From contig JAFGOB010000088.1 of the NCBI GenBank assembly GCA_016926695.1, positions 1 through 64,000 on the forward strand: a DNA stretch of 64,000 nucleotides. The letters run 5' to 3'. This DNA is from Dehalococcoidales bacterium (GTDB taxonomy: Bacteria > Chloroflexota > Dehalococcoidia > Dehalococcoidales > UBA3254). The notes under the pieces are model-generated. The model was not told the origin of the DNA and did no database searches. It worked only from the letters and a program-made list of their open reading frames with translations. The position numbers and the translations under genes are program-made. Below are positions 52,995-61,908 of this stretch, one piece after another (within the stretch, counting starts at the first letter, position 1; every line of letters begins with the position of its first letter).

Positions 52995-53054
52995 ACCCCC
53001 CACCCTGAGATACTGACCGATGGAAGGAAGGAGGCGTCGGTATCCAGTATGACA
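52995..53054 (-). repeat. Dispersed repeat family A, copy 4
   Basis: On the minus strand it begins TGTCATACTGGA and ends CTCAGGGTGGGGGGT. A GGCAACC-GTT-GGTTGCC hairpin lies just outside at 53071-53087, the same hairpin as inside copy 3. Confidence 0.6.
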
Positions 53055-53222
53055 ATAATTTTTATGCTGCGGCAACCGTTGGTTGCCGTGTGCTATTTGC
53101 TTCAATAATTTTTACGTTTGTATTATTATCTTACCTGATATTTTTAAAACATGTTTTTTATAATCACAATTTCAAGTCGTCCTCACTTTTTTTCCTGACC
53201 TCGGTCCTCTCCCCTCTTTGAG

Positions 53223-53999
53223 CTACTTCCCGGCTGAAAGGTTAATCCTTCGGAAGGTCTCAAAACAGCGACCGTCCGGCTGGAGCGTCATTTCAAGCAT
53301 CCTGTCTACCACATAATCCCTGAAATCCTGTTTTTTCGCGGCGGGGAGGTACCCCAGAAAGGGTACCAGGCTGGGCTGGTCGATCCATTTGATCATCGCC
53401 TCACTATCCGGGAAATACCTGTCCGCGTTCTCTCCCCATACCCTGCTCGCGTTGAATTGCGACCGTTCCACCAGTTCCGCATATTCCGTCAACGAGGGCA
53501 TATACCAGGGCCATTCGAACGTCTTAAAATAATCTGAATATCCGGGAAGCTTCAGCGCCGGTCTGACGGCTGAAAAGAAATTGGAGCAGTTACCCTCGGC
53601 GGCAAAATTGAAGCGGACCATTCCCCCTTTCTTTAATGACCTGAAACACTTGTCCAGCAGGCGTGCGTGATCCCTGACCCAGTGCAGTGTGGCATTGGAG
53701 AAGACCAGATCGAATTCATTGGTATAGTCCAGGGAGTTGATATCCAGCCGGCGGAATTGCAGGTTATGCCTGCGCAGCGCAGCGGCAGTCTCGATCATGC
53801 TGCCGGAAGAATCAATACCCACTACCAGTCCGTTCGGGACAAGCTCAGCCAGTTGATCAGTCAATACGCCGTCCCCGCAGCCAAGATCGAGTATGCGCTC
53901 GTCTCCCCTGAGATGGAACCCGGCAATGATATTATTACCCCACTCCTTCTGATGAGCAGATGATTTTTTATAGGCTTCGCCGTCGAACTCATGCGTCAT
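53223..53999 (-). CDS. Class I SAM-dependent methyltransferase
   Basis: About 258 residues from ATG 53999, chosen because AAGGAAG lies just before it and homologues start there; the frame is open 48 codons further. Motif I is ILDLGCGDGVLTDQLAELVPNGLVVGIDSSGSMIETA, motif IV LVFSNATLHWVRDHARLLD. This resembles trans-aconitate and related small-molecule O-methyltransferases. The 5' leader contains a perfect hairpin (54024-54048). Confidence 0.88.
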   Translation of the reverse strand: MTHEFDGEAYKKSSAHQKEWGNNIIAGFHLRGDERILDLGCGDGVLTDQLAELVPNGLVVGIDSSGSMIETAAALRRHNLQFRRLDINSLDYTNEFDLVFSNATLHWVRDHARLLDKCFRSLKKGGMVRFNFAAEGNCSNFFSAVRPALKLPGYSDYFKTFEWPWYMPSLTEYAELVERSQFNASRVWGENADRYFPDSEAMIKWIDQPSLVPFLGYLPAAKKQDFRDYVVDRMLEMTLQPDGRCFETFRRINLSAGK

Positions 54000-54023
54000 C
54001 TTTTCTTCCTTGATAAACATTAA

Positions 54024-54048
54024 GCCCGGGAATTCTATTTTCCCGGGC
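54024..54048 (-). promoter_or_regulatory. Perfect 9-bp hairpin in the methyltransferase leader
   Basis: GCCCGGGAA (54024-54032) and TTCCCGGGC (54040-54048) enclose TTCTATT. It ends 25 bases before the start codon. No T-run follows, so it may affect translation or RNA stability. Confidence 0.5.
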
Positions 54049-54514
54049 CCTTCACACTTCTCAATGGATGTTTTAAACTCAGGGTGAACCGGAAGCACGC
54101 CAGCCCGGCTGCACATTAATGCAAAGCCCGACATGAAGGACAATACCTTTATTCCAGTTCGCTGTAAACATCTTTATTTTCTCTGCATCCTTTGGAAAAG
54201 TAAGTTTATTTTATTATGCCGCCCGGGCCTTTGTCAACAGGTTTTTTGTTAGATATTTTCCAACGGTATCTGCTGCATCATTTTCCATTTTTTATCGTCT
54301 ACCGCGTGACCGCTGTCAGAATAGAAATCATAGCCGTCGTCCATGCCAGGAAAAAGCCGGGATACTGGAAGAACCGCCTTGATTAGTTAAAGCTGAGCGT
54401 TCAAGGCCTTGCCGGTTATTGTCTGCTCTGCACAATATTATAACGTACCATAAAAGATCAAAACAGCCGGTATGTACCACTGGCCTCATAGTGTTATAAT
54501 CGTAATTGTAGCCT
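54049..54514. other. Non-coding stretch between divergent genes
   Basis: Should hold the promoters of the methyltransferase (minus) and archease-rtcB (plus). No gene is supported. No clear promoter elements were identified. Confidence 0.5.
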
Positions 54515-54937
54515 ATGAACAAAGATTTTGAGCTGATCGGTTACACGGCGGATGTGGGCATCAGGGCCACAGGGACGGACCTTGCCCGGGCGTTCTGCCA
54601 TGCCGCAGACGGCATGTTCAGCCTGATCACCGACAGGGAGAAAATCGAAGAGGCGGGTAGCTGCGATATCAGCGTAGATGCTTCCGACCGGGAATCGCTC
54701 CTGGTCGCCTGGCTGAACGAGCTGGTCTTTCTCTTTGAAACGGAACAGTGGCTTTTTAAAAGGTACCATATAGACGAGCTAACCGAGAACTCTCTCAAAG
54801 CCAGGTGCTACGGTGAAAAAATCGACAAGTCCAGGCATGACCTCAAAAGAGAGATCAAGTCCGCCACCTATCACCGGCTGAAGATCGAAAAGATGCCGGA
54901 CGGCGGATACGAGGCCCGGGTCTTGCTGGACATCTGA
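54515..54937 (+). CDS. Archease
   Basis: A 140-residue archease: FELIGYTADVGIRATGTDLARAF is the conserved start, with LVAWLNELVFLFETE in the middle and the terminal VLLDI whose aspartate takes part in the family's calcium site. It activates the RNA ligase RtcB by helping its guanylylation and allowing multiple turnovers. The rtcB gene starts 25 bases downstream on the same strand, which fixes the assignment. Confidence 0.94.
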   Translation: MNKDFELIGYTADVGIRATGTDLARAFCHAADGMFSLITDREKIEEAGSCDISVDASDRESLLVAWLNELVFLFETEQWLFKRYHIDELTENSLKARCYGEKIDKSRHDLKREIKSATYHRLKIEKMPDGGYEARVLLDI

Positions 54938-54961
54938 ATAATTGCGTCAAGGATAAAAAAT

Positions 54962-56422
54962 ATGTCTGGGTCCTGGAAAAATGTTTTCCATAAACTGGAC
55001 GAGAACCGCTGGGAAATCCCCCGTAGCTACAAGGAAGGCATGAAGGCGCCCGGCCTGATATATGCCAGTGAGGGTATGCTCAGCCGCATTTATGAAGACC
55101 AGGCTTTTCAGCAGGTGATTAATGTCAGTTTCCTGCCCGGCATTGTCGGACACTCCCTGGCCATGCCGGATATACACTACGGCTACGGTTTCGCCATCGG
55201 CGGAGTAGCCGCCACGCGGGTCAGGGATGGGGTCATTTCCCCCGGCGGCGTGGGATTTGATATCAACTGCGGTGTACGCCTGCTCAGGACCAACCTGAGT
55301 GTCGAGGAAATCAGGCCCCGTATAGAAGACCTCATTTTTACTCTCTTTTCAAACGTGCCCTCCGGAGTGGGCTCGGAAGGCAAAATCAAGCTCAATGAAA
55401 AGGAGCTGGACAGGGTGCTGCAAAAAGGCGCAGCCTGGGCGGTCGAAAGGGGCTACGGTGAATCCGAAGACCTGATATTCACGGAAGAGAACGGGTATAT
55501 GAAGAACGCCGACAGCCAGAAAGTCAGCCAGAAAGCCAAAAAGCGCGGTCTCCCCCAACTGGGAACACTGGGTTCGGGAAATCACTTCCTGGAAATCCAG
55601 GTTGTGGAGCAGATATTTGAGCGTGAAATAGCGCAGGCCATGGGAATCATGGAGTCCGGCCAGATACTCCTGACCATCCATACCGGTTCCCGCGGACTGG
55701 GTCACCAGGTCTGCGACGACTACATCCGGGTCATGAACGGAGCGATACAGCGCTACGGCATCAGTCTGCCGGACCGCCAACTAGCCTGCGCCCCCGTACA
55801 GTCGCCTGAAGGACAGGACTATCTATCAGGTATGGCCTGTGCCGCCAACTACGCCTGGGCTAACCGCCAGTGTATAACCCACTGGGCAAGAGAAGCCTTT
55901 GTCAAGGTCCTGGGTAAGAGCCCGCGTGAGCTGGGACTGGAGCAAATATACGATGTGGCCCATAATATCGCCAAGATAGAGCAGCATTCACTGGAAGGCA
56001 AGAGCCAGGATCTTTGCGTTCACCGCAAGGGGGCTACACGAGCCTTTCCCAAGGGCCACCCGGACCTCCCTGCCATGTACCGTAATATCGGGCAGCCGGT
56101 CCTTATCCCCGGAGATATGGGACGCTACTCCTATATTGCCGTGGGCACGGAGACCGCCATGCGTGATACCTTTGGATCCACCTGTCATGGAGCAGGACGG
56201 CAGCAAAGCCGCACTGCCGCCAAAAAAGGGCTTCGCGGCAGCGATATCGCCTACAAGCTGGCACAGAGAGGCATTATCGTCAAGGCCGGCAGCATGGGTT
56301 CGCTGGCTGAAGAAGCCTCCGAAGCCTACAAGGACGTGGCTGAGGTGGTGGAAGTCACGCACCGGGCGGACATATCGCGCAAGGTAGCCCGCACGATACC
56401 CCTGGGAGTGATAAAAGGCTGA
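54962..56422 (+). CDS. rtcB: RNA-splicing ligase RtcB
   Basis: A 486-residue ligase that joins RNA 3'-phosphate or 2',3'-cyclic phosphate to 5'-OH with GTP. Metal- and GMP-binding motifs: MPDIHYGYGFAIGGVAA, GVGFDINCGVRLLRTNL, GTLGSGNHFLEIQVV, IHTGSRGLGHQV. The guanylylated histidine region is STCHGAGRQQSRTAAKKG. Length is full. Co-transcribed with archease. Probably repairs tRNA or rRNA cut under stress. Confidence 0.96.
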   Translation: MSGSWKNVFHKLDENRWEIPRSYKEGMKAPGLIYASEGMLSRIYEDQAFQQVINVSFLPGIVGHSLAMPDIHYGYGFAIGGVAATRVRDGVISPGGVGFDINCGVRLLRTNLSVEEIRPRIEDLIFTLFSNVPSGVGSEGKIKLNEKELDRVLQKGAAWAVERGYGESEDLIFTEENGYMKNADSQKVSQKAKKRGLPQLGTLGSGNHFLEIQVVEQIFEREIAQAMGIMESGQILLTIHTGSRGLGHQVCDDYIRVMNGAIQRYGISLPDRQLACAPVQSPEGQDYLSGMACAANYAWANRQCITHWAREAFVKVLGKSPRELGLEQIYDVAHNIAKIEQHSLEGKSQDLCVHRKGATRAFPKGHPDLPAMYRNIGQPVLIPGDMGRYSYIAVGTETAMRDTFGSTCHGAGRQQSRTAAKKGLRGSDIAYKLAQRGIIVKAGSMGSLAEEASEAYKDVAEVVEVTHRADISRKVARTIPLGVIKG

Positions 56423-56491
56423 AAAAATATCGAACCCCTCAAGGGAGAAGAACACATATTCTTAAATAATAAATGCTGGTTGTATTCCATC

Positions 56492-56535
56492 AAAATCCTT
56501 CTCCCGTCTTCCTTTTCCAAAGGAAGAAGCCGGTT
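56492..56535 (+). repeat. Dispersed repeat family B, copy 2
   Basis: AAAATCCTTCTCCCGTCT, then TCCTTTTCCAAAGGA, then AGAAGCCGGTT. Matches 46291-46334 with compensating changes in the hairpin stem. Confidence 0.6.
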
Positions 56536-56597
56536 ATTTCCTCTAACAAGGAGGGAAGGAATGGGGAGGTGAGGGGAGGAAGGCAAAGCCCTGAAAA

Positions 56598-57056
56598 TCA
56601 ATCGCTTTCCGCAGTAGAATCAGGGCTGTTAAACGGATGGATTCTACCCTTTCCAGGGAAATCCCACATACCGCCTTTGAATTCTATCGGGCCCTGGGGA
56701 CAGAAATTGGGCCTGGCATTCAGCAACCCTTCAGGGACGTCCGGCCTTGATTGCCACCATTTGTAGTATTCACCAGCCTCATCTTGAGTGATGATACCCT
56801 CTTCGGCCAGCCTGTCAAGCCTGCCCTTGAAGGCTTCATCAGCAAGTTCTTGCCTGGCCTCTTTGAAAGCCTCTTCCAGATCCGCCTGGTTTACACCCAG
56901 TTTTTCGGCCACTCTGGCCATAAATTCATCGCCATGATTACCACCGGACTTGCCGTTTCCGGGCTGAGCATATACTACTCCGCCGATAACACCCACCGCC
57001 GTTACCACCACAACCGCCAGGACAATCACCAGGACCCATTTCTTCTTCCGCCACAT
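56598..57056 (-). CDS. Small exported or membrane-anchored protein
   Basis: A 152-residue protein. A basic start (MWRKKKW) and one membrane helix (VLVIVLAVVVVTAVGVIGGVVY) precede a soluble domain: FMARVAEKLGVNQADLEEAFKEARQELADEAF, then RLDRLAEEGIITQDEAGEYYKWWQSRP. This helical two-part pattern is common in small Chloroflexota and Firmicutes exported proteins (DUF2680-like). The Gly/Pro/Phe-rich C terminus is probably disordered. No function known. Confidence 0.75.
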   Translation of the reverse strand: MWRKKKWVLVIVLAVVVVTAVGVIGGVVYAQPGNGKSGGNHGDEFMARVAEKLGVNQADLEEAFKEARQELADEAFKGRLDRLAEEGIITQDEAGEYYKWWQSRPDVPEGLLNARPNFCPQGPIEFKGGMWDFPGKGRIHPFNSPDSTAESD

Positions 57057-57309
57057 GTTTTGTACCCTCCTTGTTATGAAGGTTTCTGAACAGGTAAATT
57101 TCGAATACCGGCTTTGCCTTCTCCCTTTATAAAATAATAGCCGATTACTGTTAAGGAATTATTAAGACAATAATTCCGCTGAAACAACGCTTTTTGAGGG
57201 TAAAAGTTGCTCTGAAGATCGTAATATGGTAATCTTATATATGTAAATAGCGATAATATCCACAACGATTTACGAAACATTTTCATCGATTTGGAGGACT
57301 GGTATTACA

Positions 57310-57783
57310 ATGGTGGTGGGCGGAGGAAAGAGCAATCGCACCGAGATCAAGAAACTGCTGCGAGACGGGATGAGCTATGCAGTCATAGGCAAGACCATCG
57401 GTTTATCAAGAGAAAGGGTACGTCAACTGGCGCAGGAAAGCGGACTGGACAGGCTGCGCTGGGAGGTTCCGGAGGGATATCTGCCTTTAAGGAAATATGC
57501 CGAGGCGAGGGGACTTACCCCCGGAATCGTCCTTGGAAGAGTAAGGAGCGGCGAAATTCCCGCCCTGAAAATCCGCAACAGGCTGTATATCCACTTCAGC
57601 GAAGGCAAACGCTGTCACCGCTGCGGTAAAAAGCTGGATGAATCATTGCAGGAAAGCCGGAGGCTTGTCTGTGACGAGTGCAAGGCCAGGGCCAGAAAAA
57701 AGGCCGGCTGGCGTTCTTTTTATCGCAGGATGAATATGCCCCTGGGTCCAACCCTGAACTACGTAAAAAAAGCTTCAGATTAA
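57310..57783 (+). CDS. HTH and zinc-ribbon DNA-binding protein
   Basis: A 157-residue basic protein. Residues 9-40 (RTEIKKLLRDGMSYAVIGKTIGLSRERVRQLAQESG) match a sigma-region-4-like helix-turn-helix. Residues 57-95 (LPLRKYAEARGLTPGIVLGRVRSGEIPALKIRNRLYI) look like a second, MerR/excisionase-type winged helix. CHRCGK and CDECKAR form a zinc ribbon. The C terminus is basic. Probably a regulator; no family name recognised. GGAGG lies 12 bases before the ATG. It converges with cimA. Confidence 0.7.
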   Translation: MVVGGGKSNRTEIKKLLRDGMSYAVIGKTIGLSRERVRQLAQESGLDRLRWEVPEGYLPLRKYAEARGLTPGIVLGRVRSGEIPALKIRNRLYIHFSEGKRCHRCGKKLDESLQESRRLVCDECKARARKKAGWRSFYRRMNMPLGPTLNYVKKASD

Positions 57784-57825
57784 CGGCATTCGTTCTTCAG
57801 ACATACGGCGTTCAAGCAACCGCGG

Positions 57826-59415
57826 TTAATTCTTCGGATTTTTGATCAGCCAGTATTCCAGGCTGTCCGCCAGGGCCAGCCAACTGGCCTCTATGATGTT
57901 GGTTGAGCTGCCCACGGTATGCCATTCGTTTACGCCGTCGCTGGACTCTATCAGCACCCTTACCTGCGACCCGGTGCCTATGCTTTCTTCCAAAATACGG
58001 ACCTTGTAGTCCACCAGTTTAACCTGGGCCAGGCTGGGATAAAACTGAAGCAGGGCCTTACGCAGTGCCGCATCCAGGGCATTGACCGGGCCGTTGCCTT
58101 CCGCGGCGGTATGTATAGTCTCTTTTCCCACGGTTACCTTGACCATGGCTTCCGACAGCATATCATCGGTGCTGCTCAGAGAAGGCGGTCTGCGCCGCTT
58201 TTCTACGACCAGCATGAAATCCACCAGCTTGAAGGGCGATTGATAGCCCGGTTTAGCCCTGCGAATCAGCAGTTCAAAGGAAGCCTCTGCCTGGTCATAC
58301 TGAAAACCCAGGCTTTCCAGTTTTTTCACCTGCTCCAGCAGGTCCTGGGCTTCCTTTCCGTCAGCGGACAGCTCCACTCCCATTTCCCTGGCCTTGAGGC
58401 CGATGTTGTCCTTGCCTGAAAGCTCCGAGACGGTAACCTTGAAATGGTTACCGACCTTCAGCGGGTCCACATGCTGGTAGCTTTCACTCCATTTACGCAT
58501 GGCATTGACATGGAACCCGGCTTTATGGCTGAAAGCGCTGGCTCCGACGTAGGGCATGAAGGGATCGTGCACCAGGTTGGCCACTTCACTGATATAGCGC
58601 GATATTTCGGTCAAACGGGAAAGCTGCTCGTCAGTGACGCAGTCTATTCCCATTTTCAGCTTCAGATTGGGGATGATAACGCATAGATTGGCATTGCCGC
58701 AGCGTTCGCCGTATCCGTTAATTGTACCCTGGACCTGGGTGGCGCCGGCTTTAACGGCAGCCAGGGTGTTAGCTATTCCCAGGCCGCAGTCATTATGGGC
58801 GTGCATAGCTACTTCCACCCGCGATACCCGGCAGGCGTCCCGGACAGCCCCGGCCACCTCATCCGGCAAGGCCCCTCCGTTGGTATCGCAAAGGATAAGG
58901 CTCACCGCCCCGGCTTCCACCGCGGTCTGCAGACATCTGAGGGCATATTCCTTATCCGCCTTGTATCCATCAAAAAAATGCTCGGCATCGTAAAAAACAT
59001 CCATGCCGTTGTCCCGCAGAAAACGGATGGAATCGGAAATCATGTTGAGGTTTTCTTCCGGCGTGGTCCTCAGTACCTGCGCGACGTGATGAATGGAGTT
59101 TTTCGCTACGATCGTGGCTATCGGCATCTCCGTTTCGACCAGTGCCAGCAGGTTGACATCATTATCCGCCCTGGTTTTAGGCCGGCGGGTTGAACCGAAG
59201 GCCACCACTTTTGAATTGAGCAGTTTCAGATTTCTGACCTGGTTAAAAAAATCAGCGTCCTTGGGATTAGAACCCGGCCACCCGCCTTCAATATAGTGTA
59301 CGCCTATCTCATCCAGCTTCTGGACAATATGCAGTTTATCCACCAGTGAAAAGGAAATTCCCTCTCTCTGGGCGCCGTCCCTGAGAGTTGTATCGTATAT
59401 TTTTACCGCGGTCAT
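57826..59415 (-). CDS. cimA: (R)-citramalate synthase
   Basis: A 529-residue enzyme of the isopropylmalate synthase family. N-terminal TIM barrel: IYDTTLRDGAQREGISFSLVDKLHIVQKLDEIGVHYIEGGWPGSNPKD. The tryptophan in GGWPGSNPKD and the long spacing are typical of the CimA type rather than LeuA. HAHNDCGLGIANTLAAV gives metal ligands. A C-terminal regulatory domain (about 400-529) follows. It condenses pyruvate and acetyl-CoA to citramalate, the threonine-independent entry to isoleucine; LeuC, LeuD and LeuB from the same operon can carry out the next steps. Confidence 0.92.
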   Translation of the reverse strand: MTAVKIYDTTLRDGAQREGISFSLVDKLHIVQKLDEIGVHYIEGGWPGSNPKDADFFNQVRNLKLLNSKVVAFGSTRRPKTRADNDVNLLALVETEMPIATIVAKNSIHHVAQVLRTTPEENLNMISDSIRFLRDNGMDVFYDAEHFFDGYKADKEYALRCLQTAVEAGAVSLILCDTNGGALPDEVAGAVRDACRVSRVEVAMHAHNDCGLGIANTLAAVKAGATQVQGTINGYGERCGNANLCVIIPNLKLKMGIDCVTDEQLSRLTEISRYISEVANLVHDPFMPYVGASAFSHKAGFHVNAMRKWSESYQHVDPLKVGNHFKVTVSELSGKDNIGLKAREMGVELSADGKEAQDLLEQVKKLESLGFQYDQAEASFELLIRRAKPGYQSPFKLVDFMLVVEKRRRPPSLSSTDDMLSEAMVKVTVGKETIHTAAEGNGPVNALDAALRKALLQFYPSLAQVKLVDYKVRILEESIGTGSQVRVLIESSDGVNEWHTVGSSTNIIEASWLALADSLEYWLIKNPKN

Positions 59416-59460
59416 ATGATCCCCTTATGCCAGAACTACCGGATGCTCTGAACTTATTTT

Positions 59461-59500
59461 TCACCCTCACCCTAGCCCTCTCCCTTGATGGGAGAGGGAA
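59461..59500. repeat. Palindromic intergenic repeat
   Basis: CCCTCTCCC (59476-59484) and GGGAGAGGG (59490-59498) pair perfectly around TTGAT, preceded by TCACCCTCACCCTAG. It is the same type as the shorter CCTCTCCC/GGGAGAGG at 1749-1769. It lies between leuB and cimA. Confidence 0.6.
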
Positions 59501-59609
59501 TGGAGCAGTAATCTGTAAGAAGGTAAGGGGAAAAATCTACTTATACCTTTTTATTCAGTTACTCCCATCAAGGATAAAAAATAATATGTGGCTAGCTCAT
59601 GAACAGCGT

Positions 59610-60710
59610 TTAGCTGTAGCTTTTTATTTTCTTGACGATGATATCGCCCATCTCGCTGGTGCCCATGCGGGTACAGCCATCCGCCATGATATCGTGTGTC
59701 CTGTATCCCTCGTTCAAAATATCTTCAACGGAATTTTCTATGATCTGAGCCTCCTTTTCCAGAGACAGAGAATAACGGAACAGCATTGCCACGCTGAGAA
59801 TGGTAGCTATGGGGTTAACCCTGTTTTGCCCGGTATATTTGGGCGCGCTTCCGTGAATGGGCTCGTACAATCCCATTACCCTGGCGCCCGGGGCCGGGAT
59901 GCCCGCGATGCTGGCTGAGGGCATCATACCCATCGAGCCGGTCAGTATCGAGGCCTCATCTGTTAAAATATCCCCGAAGGTATTTTCCATTACCGTCACA
60001 TCGAAATAACCCGGATTCTGGATAAATCTCATGGAACAGGTGTCCACCAGCATGTTTTCAAGCTGGACATCCGGATAATCCGCCGCTACCTCGGATGCCA
60101 CCTGTCGCCAAAGCCGGGATGATTGCAGCACGTTGGCTTTATCCACCGAGACCAGTTTCTTACGGCGTTTCTGGGCCAGCTCAAACCCCACCCGTACAAT
60201 ACGCTCGATCTCCTGTTCCGAATAAGCCATGCTATCCACCGCCCTGCGCCCGCGGGAGGTGGTCCACTGCCTCTTGGGACGTCCGAAATAGAGCCCCCCG
60301 GTTAGCTCGCGGACAACGATGAAATCGGTCCCCTTGACGATTTCAGGCTTGAGCGGAGTAGCATTCACCAGTTGGGAATACAGTTTGACAGGCCGCAGAT
60401 TGGCGAACAGCCCTAGTCCCTTACGGATAGCCAGGATGCCGTCCTCAGGATGTATTTTTGCCGTTGGGGCGTCATACCTGGGATCTCCCACAGCCCCAAA
60501 AAGGACAGCGTCCTTGCTCTTGCACATGGCCAATGTTTCATCTGAAAGCGCTGTTCCCTCGGCGGCAATAGCCACGCCTCCGATGAGCCCGCGAGTCAAC
60601 TCGAAGTTATGTCCGTATTTCTTCCCCACCGCTTCAAGTACCTTTATCGCCTCTACAATAATATCCGGTCCGACACCGTCTCCCGGCAGCACCGCAAGTT
60701 TGAATTTCAA
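59610..60710 (-). CDS. leuB: 3-isopropylmalate dehydrogenase
   Basis: A 366-residue NAD-dependent beta-decarboxylating dehydrogenase. KLAVLPGDGVGPDIIVEAIKVLE at the start, FIVVRELTGGLYFGRPKRQ (substrate arginine, active-site tyrosine), NTFGDILTDEASILTGSMGMMPSASI (metal aspartates) and EPIHGSAPKYTGQNRVNPIATILS (NAD site). It is the third step of leucine synthesis and also serves isoleucine through methylmalate. Overlaps leuD by 4 bases. Confidence 0.96.
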   Translation of the reverse strand: MKFKLAVLPGDGVGPDIIVEAIKVLEAVGKKYGHNFELTRGLIGGVAIAAEGTALSDETLAMCKSKDAVLFGAVGDPRYDAPTAKIHPEDGILAIRKGLGLFANLRPVKLYSQLVNATPLKPEIVKGTDFIVVRELTGGLYFGRPKRQWTTSRGRRAVDSMAYSEQEIERIVRVGFELAQKRRKKLVSVDKANVLQSSRLWRQVASEVAADYPDVQLENMLVDTCSMRFIQNPGYFDVTVMENTFGDILTDEASILTGSMGMMPSASIAGIPAPGARVMGLYEPIHGSAPKYTGQNRVNPIATILSVAMLFRYSLSLEKEAQIIENSVEDILNEGYRTHDIMADGCTRMGTSEMGDIIVKKIKSYS

Positions 60711-61216
60711 CTTAGTTTCTCCTTGTTCCCTATTCTTTTCTTTGTATATTCCACCAGACCGCCGGCGTTGATCAGTTCAGACATGAACTCCGGATATGGT
60801 TTGGCGCTGAATACCTGGTTACTGGTTAAATTTACTATTTTCCCACCGGCCAGGTCAACTTCCAGAACATCCCCCTCCTTGATTTTATCGACACATTCTC
60901 CGCACTCCAGCAGGGGCAGACCTATATTGATAGCATTGCGGAAAAATATGCGCGCAAAACTGCGTGCGATAACGCAGGAAACCCCGGCTGACTTAATCGC
61001 CAGCGGCGCATGCTCGCGTGACGAACCGCAGCCTAAATTGGAATCGGCCAGGATTATATCCCCTTCATTCATCTTTTTTACGAACTCAGGATCAATGTCC
61101 TCCATGCAATGTTTGGCCAGCTCCAGCGGGTCCGAAACGTTCAGATAACGCGCCGGAATAATAACATCCGTATCCACATTCGCCCCGAATTTATGAACCT
61201 GTCCTTTTAGAATCAT
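60707..61216 (-). CDS. leuD: 3-isopropylmalate dehydratase small subunit
   Basis: About 169 residues from ATG 61216, chosen because GAGGGG lies 5 bases before it. GQVHKFGANVDTDVIIPARYL and LGCGSSREHAPLAIKSAGVSCVIARSFARIFFRNAINIGLPLLE are the swivelling-domain motifs. It pairs with LeuC to isomerise 2- to 3-isopropylmalate (and citramalate to methylmalate). The short form is typical of the archaeal/thermophile-type LeuD. Confidence 0.95.
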   Translation of the reverse strand: MILKGQVHKFGANVDTDVIIPARYLNVSDPLELAKHCMEDIDPEFVKKMNEGDIILADSNLGCGSSREHAPLAIKSAGVSCVIARSFARIFFRNAINIGLPLLECGECVDKIKEGDVLEVDLAGGKIVNLTSNQVFSAKPYPEFMSELINAGGLVEYTKKRIGNKEKLS

Positions 61217-61351
61217 TTTTCCCCTCTTTAGCCGGATTTCCGCCGGACCGGTCAGTGCCTTCCGCATCAACAGCCTCAAATCCGGCCAGTCCTGACGTAA
61301 TTCCCGTTAATTATCGCTGTTTGTCCGTGCGTAGTCCAGACGCAACGGAGT

Positions 61352-61834
61352 TCAATCGTCCTTTAATTCCGCCAGTTTTTTCTCGTAATCCTGTACCCTG
61401 GCTTTCCCCCTGGAACGGACGATGGTATGGCCTTCTTCCTCCAGACGGACGGCCTGAGCCTCCACTCCGCCCGGGTACCTGGGATTAAGCTCTCCCCCCG
61501 TTTTCAGCGTCCGCCAGTAAGGTGTGATATTTTTTTCTCCGCCGAAAGCCAGCTCGTCAGCGGCATTAGCCGCCACCCAGGCAAAGATCCCCGTGGTGAT
61601 CGGACAGCCGATAGTCGCTCCATGTTTAAGCGCCAGCGCCTGTCTTATTTCATTAATCGTCGTCACTTTTCCCGGCGGTACAGAGCGCATATACGCGTCC
61701 ACCTCCAGCGGGGCCGGTATCACCACTGTTCCCGTTCCCCATCTCTGGTTCATTTTTTCCGTAATCTGCACAACCCTGGGACCGCCGCTGTCATCATGCA
61801 GTTTTTCCTGCCAGCTCTTACGCCTCTTTGCCAT
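61352..61834 (-). CDS. MGMT-family protein (alkyltransferase-like)
   Basis: A 160-residue protein with the DNA-binding half of O6-methylguanine-DNA methyltransferases: MRSVPPGKVTTINEIRQALALKHGAT. The active-site PCHRV is absent; in its place is GCPITTGIFAWVAANAADE, with a Cys-Pro in a different order. The C-terminal GGELNPRYPGGVEAQAVRLEEEGH recalls MGMT. This matches a distinct family annotated only as MGMT-like. It is inserted between leuC and leuD on the same strand, so it is expressed with leucine genes; its role is unknown. Confidence 0.8.
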   Translation of the reverse strand: MAKRRKSWQEKLHDDSGGPRVVQITEKMNQRWGTGTVVIPAPLEVDAYMRSVPPGKVTTINEIRQALALKHGATIGCPITTGIFAWVAANAADELAFGGEKNITPYWRTLKTGGELNPRYPGGVEAQAVRLEEEGHTIVRSRGKARVQDYEKKLAELKDD

Positions 61835-61908
61835 ATCGAATCCCTCCTCCAGCTTCCTTAAAGGTATATCCTGGAAGGCGACCCCTTATAGGGACGCCTC
61901 GAGAAACG

